Part shown: positions 49,566-60,471 of the stretch, piece by piece
How the letters are laid out: the number at the start of each line of letters is the position of its first letter
Numbering within the stretch: position 1 is the stretch's first letter
Source of the DNA: Phlebopus portentosus
Taxonomy: Eukaryota > Basidiomycota > Agaricomycetes > Boletales > Boletinellaceae
Length of the DNA stretch: 64,000 nt
Direction of reading: 5' to 3'
Assembly: GCA_037892935.1 (NCBI GenBank)
Contig: JAYXKI010000007.1
Span: forward strand, 1,364,001-1,428,000
Made by a program: the position numbers and the translations under genes
Notes under the pieces: generated by a model
Seen by the model: only the letters and a program-made list of their open reading frames with translations
Told to the model about the DNA's origin: nothing
The model's database searches: none

Positions 49566-50915
49566 TCAGAGCGCGATTACGATGACCATTATTCCCACAA
49601 AACAAACAACTATTGCGGGACATGCGAGAGACGGATTGACCGTTCCCGCAATTTCATCGAGCGTGGGCGCCTCGCCGTCCGCTCGACTGGCACGCATGAC
49701 CTTGAATATGGGTGCGGCATGGTTCAGGGTGAGTGCAAACTTTTCCTCGGCTGACATTCCTGGTATGGCATCAAGCACCGAGGCGGGGTCTGCTTTGTAC
49801 CGGTTACGAAGTCCCGGTTGAAGAGCAAGGTCCACCATCAATTGACGGAGTGGACGGGAGCCACGCAAGAACTGATGGTCGTTGGGTATGGTGTGGTTCG
49901 TGAGGTGGCTGACTGCCTCACGCTCGATGGGCCCATAGGCAGGCGGATTGGGCGACTCGGCGCTAGCCCATTTCGAGCGAGGATAGACATGCATCACGTG
50001 CTCTACGGGAGACAGAGAGAGCCTGAGCTTCTGCAACATATCCTGGTCGATATGCGCCATGCTGCGTGGCGGCAGATAAAAGGTAGAAGTGGTCGTGATC
50101 TGTTTGACGACTTCTTCTTTGCGCAGATCGGCAATTGTAAATTCGTCCATGACGGTCGTAGATTGAGGCAGAACTGCGCCAATGTAGTGGACGACTTTAT
50201 GATCGAGACCAAAATCCTCCTCGAGGCGGTCGACGAGGATATGGAATTCACGGTTCTAAAGAGATATCAAATAGAAAGCCAGTCAACAAACTAGAAATGC
50301 CCATACATCAAAGACCATCGTGTCAACTCCAACACTACCGACTTGCCAAATAATGTTGTGGATCGATGGATCGAGTTTCTTCTTGCAAACCAGGAGGCCG
50401 GTCGCCTCCTGCGACATGCAGCCAGGGACCGCTGGATCGAACCCGATGTCACTGAACATGTAATCCTCTGCAGATACACCTGGAAGCATCTTTGCTATAT
50501 AGCCTTCGTCCCGAGCAATAGCGATGGCTCTGTGAGATGGAGACACGAAAACTCCGGGATGGCCGTAAAAGATCCCCAGCACGTTGTATCCCCCTCGGAC
50601 ATCTCTCAACATGACCTGAAATCCTCAGAATGTCAGACCTCGAGTTCAAACGTCAGATGAAGGGAAACTTACCTCGCACATTTGCACGTATGTCTCGTAG
50701 CGCATTTTGTTCGTGTCATAATAAACGGTTAAGTCGAAACAATGGCTCGAATCCTTGCTTTTGTCTAGGATGAATGCCTCTGTAGCTGGATCGGCGACAG
50801 CGTAGTGTATCTTGTCCGCCTCTTGAATGTACGACAGTGTCTCAAGGGTGATGTGCCCGATAGAGGCAATACCTGAACCGGCAATAGTCAAAGTGCCCTT
50901 TTGTGACCCAGCCAT
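49566..50915 (-). CDS. Borosin RiPP precursor: OphMA-like alpha-N-methyltransferase fused to its own core peptide
   Basis: Three exons (50915-50673, 50615-50307, 50255-49566) with GT-AG introns encode 413 residues, close to the 417 of omphalotin precursor OphMA. Residues 1-250 are a tetrapyrrole-methylase-type SAM enzyme: [66 protein letters not shown] and [19 protein letters not shown]. Arg72, Tyr76 and Tyr98 occur at the same numbers as the OphMA residues reported as catalytically important. The helical clasp region follows ([43 protein letters not shown]). The C-terminus ends [18 protein letters not shown] then stop, a hydrophobic core-like peptide. Such proteins methylate backbone nitrogens of their own C-terminus in trans within a dimer, then a protease releases the peptide. 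ATG 50915 was chosen because its N-terminus aligns with OphMA; an in-frame ATG at 51002 exists upstream. Confidence 0.92.
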
Positions 50916-51076
50916 AGTATGCAAACAAAGTAGATACTTTAGGTATACGGAAACGGCATGAATTACTTGGTTTATATGCAGAAACAGAGGTGCAGATGAC
51001 AAAGATACAGGGAAGTTTGTTGAGACTTACTTGGCGATAAGACGAGAATACCTGTGCTAAAACTCGAAGTTTACAC

Positions 51077-51222
51077 GGGCTCCAACACAATTGAATGTAC
51101 AATGTTATAGTTCACATCCAAGGGTCAGTTAACGATACGGCAGACTGAGAAACCTCTTTCGCTAACTGAACCTTGGATGTGAACTATAACTTTGTACATT
51201 CAGTTGTGTTTAGCCCGCGTAA
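51077..51222. repeat. Hairpin repeat, about 48-bp arms
   Basis: The arm ACACAATTGAATGTACAATGTTATAG...CCAAGGGTCAGTTA is followed, after about 35 bp, by its near-perfect reverse complement (TAACTGAACCTTGGATGTGAACTATAACTTTGTACATTC). It could fold into a long stem and looks like a short MITE. Confidence 0.65.
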
Positions 51223-51674
51223 CCTTAAGGTTTTTTACCACAGCTATTCTTTTCCTATAACTAACCGAGCCACTTCTGAACTATACTTTTTCACATGAAC
51301 CGTTACGGCAGGCTGCTGAGCAGCAATATCTCTACCTTGGAAGAACTCAATGCGCATGCCGAGAGCTGAGAAGAGAATATAGTTTTGGACTAGCTAAAAT
51401 CGTTGCAGTCAGAACTTTGGCAAAGTAAACATGTACAAGATTAATCAACAACCAATGGAGGCGATCGATCCAAATCGTTTATCAAGTTAATTCTTTGATC
51501 AAAAGACTTATTCAAATCTTAACATAGCATTAGACATTACAATATTTCCAAAGGCAGTGTCGTCAAGTGGAATATGTCTTACCTCCGTGAAGGGGTTCAA
51601 GGTTTGATTCCTTTACTGGCGACTTTTTGCTCGAACCATTACTCCGAAAAACTGAGTCGACTATTGGATCGATG

Positions 51675-51890
51675 CGGATGTTCAAGTTTGGAATTGCGTT
51701 GGTGCCTGGGGTTTTACCACGCTTATTCTTGTCGTCGTTAACTTTAGGGACGAATTATATATATAACAACGCCATACATTCAATCGCGTTGGAGCCGAGT
51801 AAACTTTGTTTTTTATAAACCGAGACTTTTTTGGCTTCTCGCTGGTCAGCGGTGGACGCGGCATTGATGAGGAATTGAATTACAAGTAGT
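51675..51890 (+). repeat. Dispersed repeat, copy 1
   Basis: Shares most of its length with 57955-58180: GCGTTGGTGCCTGGG, TTTTACCACGCTTATTCTTG, ATATATATAACAACGCCATA, CATTCAATC, GTTGGRGCCGAGTAAACTT and GGCTTCTCGCTRGTCAG. Part of it also matches the hairpin at 51077-51222. Confidence 0.65.
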
Positions 51891-52852
51891 GTGTCCCCAG
51901 ATCTGGCTCCGACTACCATCATCGCTCAGACCCGCTACGGCGCTGCCACCCAAGTCGAGTAGGCCTTCTGGAAAAATTTCTGTCCCACCCTCCACTCCTT
52001 TTGTGCTTATTCTTCGCTTCCCAGTTATCTGTATATCTCTTGTATTTCATATTTAGCTGGTTTTGGTTTTCCTTTCTTTTCTTGGGTCCTGTCAGATTCC
52101 TCTCCCATCCCGTTGAACTCGTTGTGTCTTTTTCCCTGGACCGTCGGGTGATCTGTTGAGACCCGGGCCACCTCCAATGAGGTGGCTGTCACCCACGTAA
52201 CTCTGTTCGCAACTCTGTTTATCGTATCTATTCACAGGCGGACTAGTAAGTCCAAGGCCACAGACTCTATTCTGTGTTGGCTTCGCTCGAGCGCAGAACT
52301 ACCGTGACCTTTTCAGTGAATTGCAAAGGTTCAAGGTTTGGAAAGTGGCGACCTTTTGCTTGAACTATTACTCCGAAAGACCAATTCGATGGATCTATGG
52401 TACTATATCGTAACAAATGTAACCTTGTTGTCTACAGTATTCGTGGGAAGAAGTTTTTTTTGGATCCAATGAGCTGTCGTAAATTTTATGTAATTAACAA
52501 TGCCGCAGCACTTCGTTTTTAGTAACCGTGACGCAGGCACACTCACTCACGCTGATATCTCAACGAACGTGTGCCTTGGAACTTGATTGGAAGGAACACC
52601 TTTTAAGAAGTGAGGAACCAGTCATCGTATAATTCCAGCGAAGGTTCCTTTGCTTCATGGGCCGAATACTTAGCCGTTGGGCTCATTCGCGAACCAGCGG
52701 GAACACTGTGACACTCCGACGCCTCTATAACTTATAACTAGCGCAGCTGGGAGACTGTAAGTTGAAGTTAAGTTAAACACAGCTGCAAAGTACACCGCTT
52801 TTCGGACCTTTCGTTGACTGGTCATCAAGCTCGTGGTATCAAGCGAAGCATC

Positions 52853-54930
52853 ATGACGGCACTCAGCCCACGTGTACTTATTGTAGGTTTACTCCAAATT
52901 CCGACTTTACTGTTTCATTAAAATTCGCAGGTTGGCGCAGGACCGACAGGTCTTGTCGCCGCCATATCTCTCGCTCAAAATGGTATCTCTGTTCGCATCA
53001 TCGACAAGTTAGCTGGTCCTCGGGTCGGACAGCGCGGGGCGGCCTTACAGGTCAGTTTTAATGGTGTTTCCTCAATTCATATGGATGTCTGACCCTTAAA
53101 ATCAGCCGCGTGTTTTTGAACTGTTCAGCATCCTCGGTGTTGCTGGCGACATTCTGAAGGAGGCATCACCCCTTCAGCCTCCCATATGCCGCGATATGCC
53201 TCTAGAATCGCAGCCAGTCCCACCTACAAGTCTCCCGTGGCACGTAAAGCCGTCCCCTGATATCCCATACGTGAGCTCGATGGTCATTTTAGTCCCGCCT
53301 CAGTTAATTTCATCGCTTTAGTCTAACTTCCTGATGCTTGGCCAAGATCGCACGGAAGCGATCTTGCGCGCACACTTGGAAAACTGTTATCATATCAGAG
53401 TAAATTATGGAACGACTCTCGTGGCTTTCGAACAGAATGAGAATAGCGTTACTACACATCTTATAAGAACCTCTGATGACGGAGGTGATGCCAAAGAGAT
53501 CTTAAACGTTGGATGGCTCATCGGAGCAGATGGTCCGAAAAGTAGATCCTCTTTTTTTAATATTAGATCGCACACTCATTTGCTCATCTAGGTAGCATCC
53601 GCAAACACTTAGGGCTGACTTATTTCGGCGAAACGCGCGATAACCAGAAATTTATCACTGGTGACGTGCATGTTCGAAGTGGCTTGAACAGACACGTAGG
53701 TTCATTTTCAACCTCTTAACACAGCACATGTTCACTTTGTATTGGTGAATAAGTTCTCACATAGATGGGGTGATTTCACCGTCAAAGGTATCAGCCTGAG
53801 GCCATCAGAATGTCAAAATGATACATTATTCAGCTTTATTATTGGTGGTTCGGAAGTCCCTTATAGCGAACTGATGTCCGACCATCAGACTCTTTTGGAC
53901 TACATGATAAAGACTACGGGATGCACGAATCTCAAGTTCGGGGAACTGGTCCACGTCGACGATTGGAGGCACGCCGAATTTCTATCTATATGTATATGTT
54001 TTCTGAGACTGATAGTGTAGACCTATATAGGCCGAACATTCGAATGGCAAATAATTTCTCTAAGGGTAGAGTTTTTATTGCCGGTGGTGAGCAGTTGTGT
54101 TCGCTTCTGAATGGCAAATTGATGAGGTACGACAGACGCCGCGCATATTCACTGCACTAGTGGCGGCCAAGGGGTGGTGTCTTGTGTACAGGATGTGGTA
54201 AGTGGCGTCAGTAGTGTAGCACAGTATAATCATTGTCTCATACAAGTAGATGAATCTGTGTTGGAAGCTTGCTCTCGTCGAGTGCGGCGTCTCGTCGCCT
54301 ACGTTATTGTCCACATACGATGAAGAACGACGTCCCGTCATCAAAGACATGCTCTCCATTACGACTGCTATTTTCGACCAGATCGTGACGGGTAAAGTGA
54401 CTGCCTGGCCGAAATCATTATTGGACCTCCGTCAATTTGGCGTCAACTACCGCTGGAGTTCGATTATCGTAGACGATAGACCCGATGCTGATCCCGTCGG
54501 AACATATGATGCCACTCTCGGCAAGCCGCGTGCTGGCGATCGTGCGCCTGAAGCACCAGGACTCATTGACGTGAAGAATACAACAAAAACGTCAGTGTTC
54601 AAAATGCTCGTATATTTTCGGCACACCGTACTTGTGTTCACCGACACTCTTGCGGAGGCGACACCATTTATAAACGAGTTAAAGAGGACGCCAGCGAACA
54701 TGTTTCAGTGGGCGGTCATCTTACCTCAGTCTATGGTGTCCAGCCGGATAGGGATAGCTCCATCAGTCGAAGGCCTGCTGCTGATTGACTATGACAATCA
54801 CGCCTATACGAACTATTTGCCTGATGAAAGTCGGAGGGTCGTTGTCATTCGTCCTGATGGTGTCATTGGAGCACTAACCGGCAGTCCTATTGGCCTTCAG
54901 AAATATCTCGAATTGATTTTCGTAGCCTAG
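52853..54930 (+). CDS. FAD-dependent monooxygenase (PheA/TfdB-type, FAD_binding_3)
   Basis: Starts MTALSPRVLI at 52853; an intron (about 52880-52930) joins it to VGAGPTGLVAAISLAQNG, the GxGxxG dinucleotide fold. Further motifs are VGQRGAALQ/PRVFELF, GWLIGADGPKS (DG motif) and GRVFIAGGDAAHIH (GD motif, joined across an intron ending near 54131) followed by GGQG, then MNLCWKLALV and YDEERRPVIKDM. The C-terminal part is thioredoxin-like (FKMLVYFRHTVLVFTD, SSRIGIAPSVEGLLLIDYDNHAYTN). Length and domain order match class A flavoprotein hydroxylases, which add one oxygen to an activated substrate using NAD(P)H. The segment near 53990-54060 has a frame that I could not fully join. It lies 1.9 kb from the borosin gene on the opposite strand, so peptide hydroxylation is a possible job but is unproven. 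Confidence 0.8.
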
Positions 54931-56790
54931 AATATGACATTCAAAGCACCATATTAGTATTCAAATATCCATCAAACTTGATGTCTCAAAAAAGGGCGGT
55001 AGGGAGAACCTCTGTGAGCCATAGCATTCACTCTGGTAATACCACCACGGGAAAATTACCGTAGTGCCCCGACAATACCCTAGCATGACTTTGTGATATG
55101 GCTGTCGCTGCGCGTAGCAAAGTTATGATTCCAATTTGTGATCGCCATTACTACAAATTCTAGAAGCGTCAATTGAACATTCGAAACGCAGTACTCTGCC
55201 CTCACTCCGCTCACTCTCCTCTTTCATTCCTCTCCATCGCGCGACATCAATGTACCCAACAAAACTGCTCGGGTAGCATTGCATACCTCCTCTGTTCTCT
55301 ATGACTGCATGCATTTCAGGGCTAGTGGCTGACAACCATGTCTGAAGAGATGAATACTGATGATGTTATACAAAACTTATACCTGGCATGCGCCTACAAC
55401 TAGGATTCCGCACCGTCCGTATAACGAGTACGGCCATAACTTACAGGGCTGGTACGGTTGACGAGCCATATAGTGTGAGTTGTATTTTTTCATCGACACG
55501 CTCCGTGTGCGGTATGGGCTGTCTGTATATGCCGTATACGCTTGTATTCACAGGATCAAGAAGACAAAATAAAAATATTCTCGCCCTTTCTGCGCAGCCA
55601 TTGTTTCGCCAGGATAAGTGTACTATAATCTCAGAACGGGCACGTCAAAGTGCAATAGTGTCCCACCCACCTGAAAAAATCTGTTCAACCGCGACGCCGG
55701 ACCCTGCGTAAGTTAAATCGTCAGCTTTTCATATCAAGATTCAAGAGAGCTAGTTTGCTTGCTTTGCTAAAGAGCAGTAAATCAGTATGCAACACGTAGT
55801 GGACAGCAAGACTGGTCATACCTTCCTTTTCCCTTTTCCACCCTTAGATATTTCCGCAATCGTCATGCGAGGCAACTCAATACTAGCCTATGGAAGAGTA
55901 TATGACTCAGTGAGTGGTACACGACCCAATAATAGGATCTACCTGGAAGAATACAAGACCAGTAATGAAATAAGCCAATATGGATATTCCGAGTGGCTAA
56001 AAGTCCTCACCTCAGTGTGTGTGGTACACGACTGAGGTGCAAAGATGCACGGCGGGCTTGCCGCACGACAAGAGCCGCTGCCGGAAAAGGAAAGTGGAAC
56101 TTACGGTAATATCCGCAGCACTACACCGTCTCCACGGTAAGAAGAGAATGTAGAATTTCGAAGTACATCTGACTCTGCATCACTGCCCGGACCAACCAGC
56201 TGCACTGCGGATCAGGATCGTTATTAGCACATGACGCATTGCTGTTTACGGCCGTAATCGCCAAGAAGACAATACTAGGGTCCGTAAGATACAGACCGAT
56301 AAAGCTCACTCCAAATCAGTACGGCTCATAACCGTGTTCGGATGGCCCATACTTTACAGTTGGTGGAGCTCTACTCTCATCTTCTCGGGAAATTAGGGTA
56401 AGTTGTCTGCCGATATTCTTACAAAGGCTCTACCTCATCGGAGGATAGAATACTTCTCGGGCTTTCGTACTGAGGATGTGTGTTGGTCAACCTGGAGTCG
56501 ACGATGCTCGCTCTTTCTGATTTCTCCGTCCGCAACCTCACATACAGCGGTAAGTCAGCATGGAGTACCCCTCACCTTTCGGCCCCATCAAACCTTCGTA
56601 AATTACAAAACATTTCCCTATTGTCGTGCATAGCTAATATACAGTACCATGTGTCCACTTCGTATGTCGTGCTCAAAATATTTGACCTTTTGGCCTCTGC
56701 CTGGCTGTCCGGTCGTCCGCTAGCCCAAATCCAACACGTTCACCACTGTGAAGCCTAGAGCTATGGTGTACACGCGGACAAGTAGCAGCC
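54931..56790. other. Intergenic with transposon debris
   Basis: No intact gene. A minus-strand frame at 56309-56121 (with ITAVNSNASCANNDPDPQC) looks exon-like but was not recognised. A Ty1/copia fragment lies at about 56385-56470. Confidence 0.4.
56385..56470 (+). mobile_element. Ty1/copia pol C-terminal remnant
   Basis: Reads GKLSADILTKALPHRRIEYF, matching the ADI(F/L)TKALP motif at the end of copia-type RNase H. Flanking sequence does not continue the similarity, so only a scrap remains. Confidence 0.5.
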
Positions 56791-57777
56791 CTAGTCGAAG
56801 AGAAAGGCGCGGACTTCGATTGATCGTCGCGGTGGGGCGTCTGCGGCGCATGTAGGGTCACGAAACGCAGAATGCATGCCGACCCTTGAAGTGCCATCTG
56901 TCAGGCTGTCGTAATTCTTCATAAGTATGACCTCCTGTGGAGTCTACAAATTCGGCCTCAATCAGAAACTGAACTTGGCGCAAAACCAAAATCGAGGCGT
57001 GACTCTTGCCTGATTTTTTAGATAATACCACATGTGCTTTTCACTGTAGAAAGCGGCCAAGGTCTCGATGTCTTGGGCTGCGTATTTAACCACAACCGGG
57101 ACAAGATCGTGGACAGTATCAATTGTTCGGTAATCTAAAACAGCGAGGGGCACGTCATATACCGGTTCACCAATTGGTCTCCAAACATTGATAATGCGGC
57201 GGCGGCCTTTTGGCAAGACATCAAGTTGATTTTCAGCGAGATAATGTGCAGAATCCATTGTGCGATCGCCGTGAACGGCGAACTGTTCTTCATTCAGAAA
57301 TGAGAGAAAACGAGAAGAAGAATGAGACGCACCGCTGGGCCCGTAATGTCGGTAAAACCAGAAATGGTTTGTGCTCCAGGGTGACTACGCCTGAAAAAAA
57401 TTCAGCGTGTTTGCCCACTTGGCCTCATCCGCGACGAACCTGTGCATATGGCCAGCGATCATGACTCGGCTAGCACCTGTGTGCTGCTGAAGCATTTTTA
57501 CAACTTCGGGATAGTACATCTTCTTGATACTCCACTCATCAAATAGATCCGGTACGGCGCTGGGGTATGTTAGAAATTCAAAACCGCTGCGATCAAGCGA
57601 GAATTCGTCCTCTCGACCTCTAGCATCATGGATAACAACATCACGAGGGTCGTTTGTGGTGTTTGTCCAAGGCTTTGGTGGAGTTGGTCGCAAAATATAA
57701 CACCAAAGACCTTCCCCGTTAGGACTCGGTGAAGTGTAGTTCAGGATGGTTTGGACATCAGTGGGACGACTAGCCAT
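56791..57777 (-). CDS. CmcJ/AsaB-like oxidoreductase
   Basis: Starts MASRPTDVQTILNYTSPSP at 57777. Exons join to NGEGLWCYILRPTPP, DVVIHDARGREDEFSLDRSGF, DEWSIKKMYYPEVVKMLQQ and AGHMHRRSHPGAQTISG, then FAVHGDRT (H-x-D-like), RRRIINVWRPIGEPVYDVPLA, YSEKHMWYYLKNQ, and after a last intron EVILMKNYDSLTDGTSRV and MHSAFRDPTCA, ending VRAFLFD at 56791. The order matches the fungal family annotated as CmcJ-like or 7-alpha-cephem-methoxylase P8-like, to which AsaB belongs; members sit in many secondary-metabolite clusters. Homology to 2-oxoglutarate or similar oxygenases is inferred. An in-frame ATG exists upstream at 57915 but gives a less conserved start. Its position between the FAD monooxygenase and the NTF2-like gene suggests a role in the same pathway. 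Confidence 0.75.
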
Positions 57778-58279
57778 AGTGCTGTCCACCGTGCCAATAT
57801 TCAGCTGAGGACTACACGTAAGGACGTCGCACGCACTTGCACAGAGTAGGTCCGGGTGATGGCTGATTGCCTGTCGTTGGATTTTATGTGACCTTGCTGT
57901 GGGAGAGGAAGCCATACAGTGGGCCTAAGTGCCTTCGAGTTTCAGCTTCGATGGATAACAATAATTGTACATTCGACTGCGTTGGTGCCTGGGTTTTTAC
58001 CATGCCTATTCTTGTTATCGCTAACTTACCTAAGGACGAACTATATATATATATAACAACGCCATACATTCAATCATGTTGGGGCCGAGTAAACTTCGTT
58101 TTTTTTAACCGAGACTTTTTTTTGGCTTCTCGCTAGTCAGGTGGATGCGGTGCGGCTGCGGCCGCATCGATGAAGAATTGGTATCACGGGTCACAAGAGT
58201 GACTTACTCCAATACTTATATAGTAGTGTATGGGGTGAGTCAGCGTTAGGCCCTCACAGCCAAAGGCTTCATTCTCACA
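57778..58279. other. Promoter region between the CmcJ-like and NTF2-like genes, carrying dispersed repeat copy 2
   Basis: The two genes are divergent, and about 225 of the 500 bp is the dispersed repeat. Confidence 0.5.
57955..58180 (+). repeat. Dispersed repeat, copy 2
   Basis: Second copy of the element at 51675-51890, with the same order of blocks and a slightly longer TA run. Confidence 0.65.
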
Positions 58280-58855
58280 ATGACCACCAAGACCGAGACA
58301 ATCAAGAAATATATCGCAAAAATGGACGCTGGTGATATCGATGGCTGCTATGCTTTCGTCACCGACGACTTTGTTTATCTTTACCACTCCGATCCGAAGC
58401 CAAGTCAGCTTGGCTATTCCGACAGTGGCCTTGGCAAAGCTCAGTATAAAGACCTATGCGCCAAAATCAAGGAGCGCCATCACGATTTCAGTGTAAGTCT
58501 ACAGTCCCCTCACTGTCTCGAGCTTTATCTGACCATTATAACGCTTCAGACCACGATCAGCAGCATTACGGAGGAAGGGGACAAGGTCCATGTAAAGGTA
58601 TGTTGCAACTCATGCGTGCATTAAAGTAAACTTGACATGTCGTGTCCCGTAGGGTACAACTAAATACTCGTATGACGTCCCGTGAGTGCCAACTTCTCTC
58701 TATGATAGTCATAGTAATCCCGGTCACTCCGCAGGGAGGTTGCGAATAACCCTGCGCATACTGTAACTGCTGAGACGGTGTTCACTTCCGAGTACTCGTT
58801 CTCCGGTGACAAGATATGCTTTGTCAATGCTACCCCTCAGCTCGATGCCCAGTAG
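58280..58855 (+). CDS. NTF2-like/SnoaL-like small protein
   Basis: Starts MTTKTETIKKYIAKMDAGDID at 58280. Exon 1 runs to RHHDFS at about 58491; further short exons give TTISSITEEGDKVHVK, GTTKYSYDVP and EVANNPAHTVTAETVFTSEYSFSGDKICFV, ending TPQLDAQ at 58855. About 136 residues with an initial helix pair and alternating strands fit the NTF2-like cone fold (SnoaL-type), which includes small enzymes and binding proteins. The omphalotin cluster also contains an NTF2-like protein (OphC), so its presence 7 kb from the borosin gene is notable. Function here is unknown. Confidence 0.7.
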
Positions 58856-59625
58856 CTAGTTATCATGAAGATTGCATACCAGTGACGCTGTACGCTGTGT
58901 ATAAGTTGTATGTACATCTGTTGAAATTGAGCTAGTGATCAACCGAACAGTCAGATGGAGGCCGAAGGGTCATATATTTTGAGTACTATATACCTACTGG
59001 ACGAGCTAGGATACGTATGGCAATAACCGTTTAATTTACAAAGGTCAGATGGGGACCGAAAGGTGAGAGGACTTCCATGCTGACTCGCCGCTATATGTGA
59101 GGATACACGAAGGAGAAATTGGAATGAGCAAGCATTGCTGACTCCAAGCTGGGCTGGACTGCCACTTGCTACCGTCGAGGACGCAAAAATGGCAGATCAG
59201 GATGACAATTCAGCAGCCAAGGACTCAGGGGCCTTTGGGCAGGCAGCATCCACTCTGTCCAGCCTTGTATGCGCGGAAAAGTCTGTGTAGTGTTTACTCG
59301 TTGCTCAAGCTTGTGACTCCGCTAGCAGCGATGGTACTGTGGTACCGAATAGGTAATGAGTAAATGGAGCACCGTGTCTACAGCTTACCTGCCAAGGTCT
59401 CATGAAGATAATCTAGCATACCCATAGGAAAGGTGTGAGTATATTGTATAGGAACATCTATGAACGACTCGGACATACCGTCTGTTCAGATCTCTTTCAG
59501 CTTGCTCAGGCTTATGTAAAATAATTCAAGGCCCGAAATTTATGTAAGAAGAGAATCCAAAAAAATTCAAGGTCCGCTAGGCAATGCATTTATTGTATAC
59601 AGATAAAACAAAAATAATACTAATA
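58856..59625. other. Intergenic, nothing recognised
   Basis: Only a short frame at 59166-59363 with no motif. Confidence 0.4.
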
Positions 59626-60471
59626 CTATCTGAGACCCGTATTGGGCAGGTCGTTGATCCAGAGGGAAAGTCGTCCTCGAGAACGAGAGTGCGTGAGGGC
59701 ACGAGGTCGTGGACGCGCACTCAGCGGCTCTCCGTAGACGTGGAACATAGAATTCTGCTAGAGGTTGGAGAGTCAGCAACGATGAAAAGTTCGGACGCGA
59801 AATTCACACACCTGCATCTCGCCGCCAGCAATCAAGAAATCGGGTACCTGCCCTTACATACCAAAGACCATCAGTTGCTGCGGTTGCGCATAGGGCGGAA
59901 GCTTGATCGCAGGAGGCGCTGGTGGGTAGAGGTCCGTTTGCTGAGCCGGAGCTCTCGGAGCGCTTGTCGAGCTACGGCTCTGAGGGAGCACGAAACTAAA
60001 AGGTCCCGGAACAATGCTCTGCACAGTCTGTGCTGAAATTTGCGTAGACAGTGAATGACCGTGTTCATGCCCATGTCCTCCATGGTGCGAATAGGATGAC
60101 GAGACGGGACCTGATTCCAGCGAGAAGCTCTCGAGCACATTTCGGGTGCCGATTACGAGACTCCCGCCTGATCCAGACATCGAAAAGCTCAGCGGAAGCG
60201 AGAGCGGCTGCGCCTGACCTTGCGACTGAGGTCCTTCGGATTCGCTCATATTGAAGTCCGTAAGATCCGCAACCTCCACTTCGGGCACACTTTTGCAAGT
60301 CCCATTCACATACCCGTAGGCGCCGTAAAGCGCATCGCCGGACATCGAATCGAGCTCGAAGTCCTCGAGTCCACAGTCGACGCAGACGAAAACGCTGAAG
60401 TCCTCCGAGTCCACAGTCGACGCGAACGAATCTCGCTTCTCCTTCTTGCCCCTCCCTCTTCGCCTTCCCAC
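59626..60471 (-). CDS. Hypothetical protein with basic N-terminus and His/Gly stretch, possibly partial
   Basis: The main exon (60471-59876) reads GRRRGRGKKEKRDSF, two related SED/DCGLEDFE segments that come from an imperfect ~39-bp repeat (about 60357-60428), a YGAYGYVNG region, a Ser/Gly-rich part, HHGGHGHEHGH, and a Pro-rich end. A GT-AG intron with several possible acceptors leads to a short last exon (QNSMFHVYGEPLSARPRPR...) ending at 59626. The left end of the main exon begins with GTG, and an in-frame stop lies just upstream, so the true start is in an exon that I could not find, or the gene is a fragment. No family was recognised. Confidence 0.4.

Larger units (their letters stand above)
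50916..52852. repeat. Repeat-bearing intergenic region between the borosin and FAD monooxygenase genes
   Basis: No gene was recognised. It contains a hairpin repeat (51077-51222), one copy of a dispersed repeat (51675-51890) and a duplicated 75-bp segment (51594-51668 and 52326-52400). The stretch 52150-52320 (TGTTGAGACCCGGGCCACCTC..., including AATGAGGTGGCTGTCACCC) has the look of a retrotransposon LTR remnant, but this is only an impression. Confidence 0.5.

Noticed and set aside
49402..49623. Minus-strand frame with a CX2C-like knuckle ([11 protein letters not shown]) overlapping the borosin C-terminus
   Set aside because: It resembles a zinc knuckle by chance; it is an alternate frame of the core-encoding exon.
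56121..56309. Minus-strand frame with ITAVNSNASCANNDPDPQC
   Set aside because: Looks exon-like but no partner exons or family could be named; kept only as a note.
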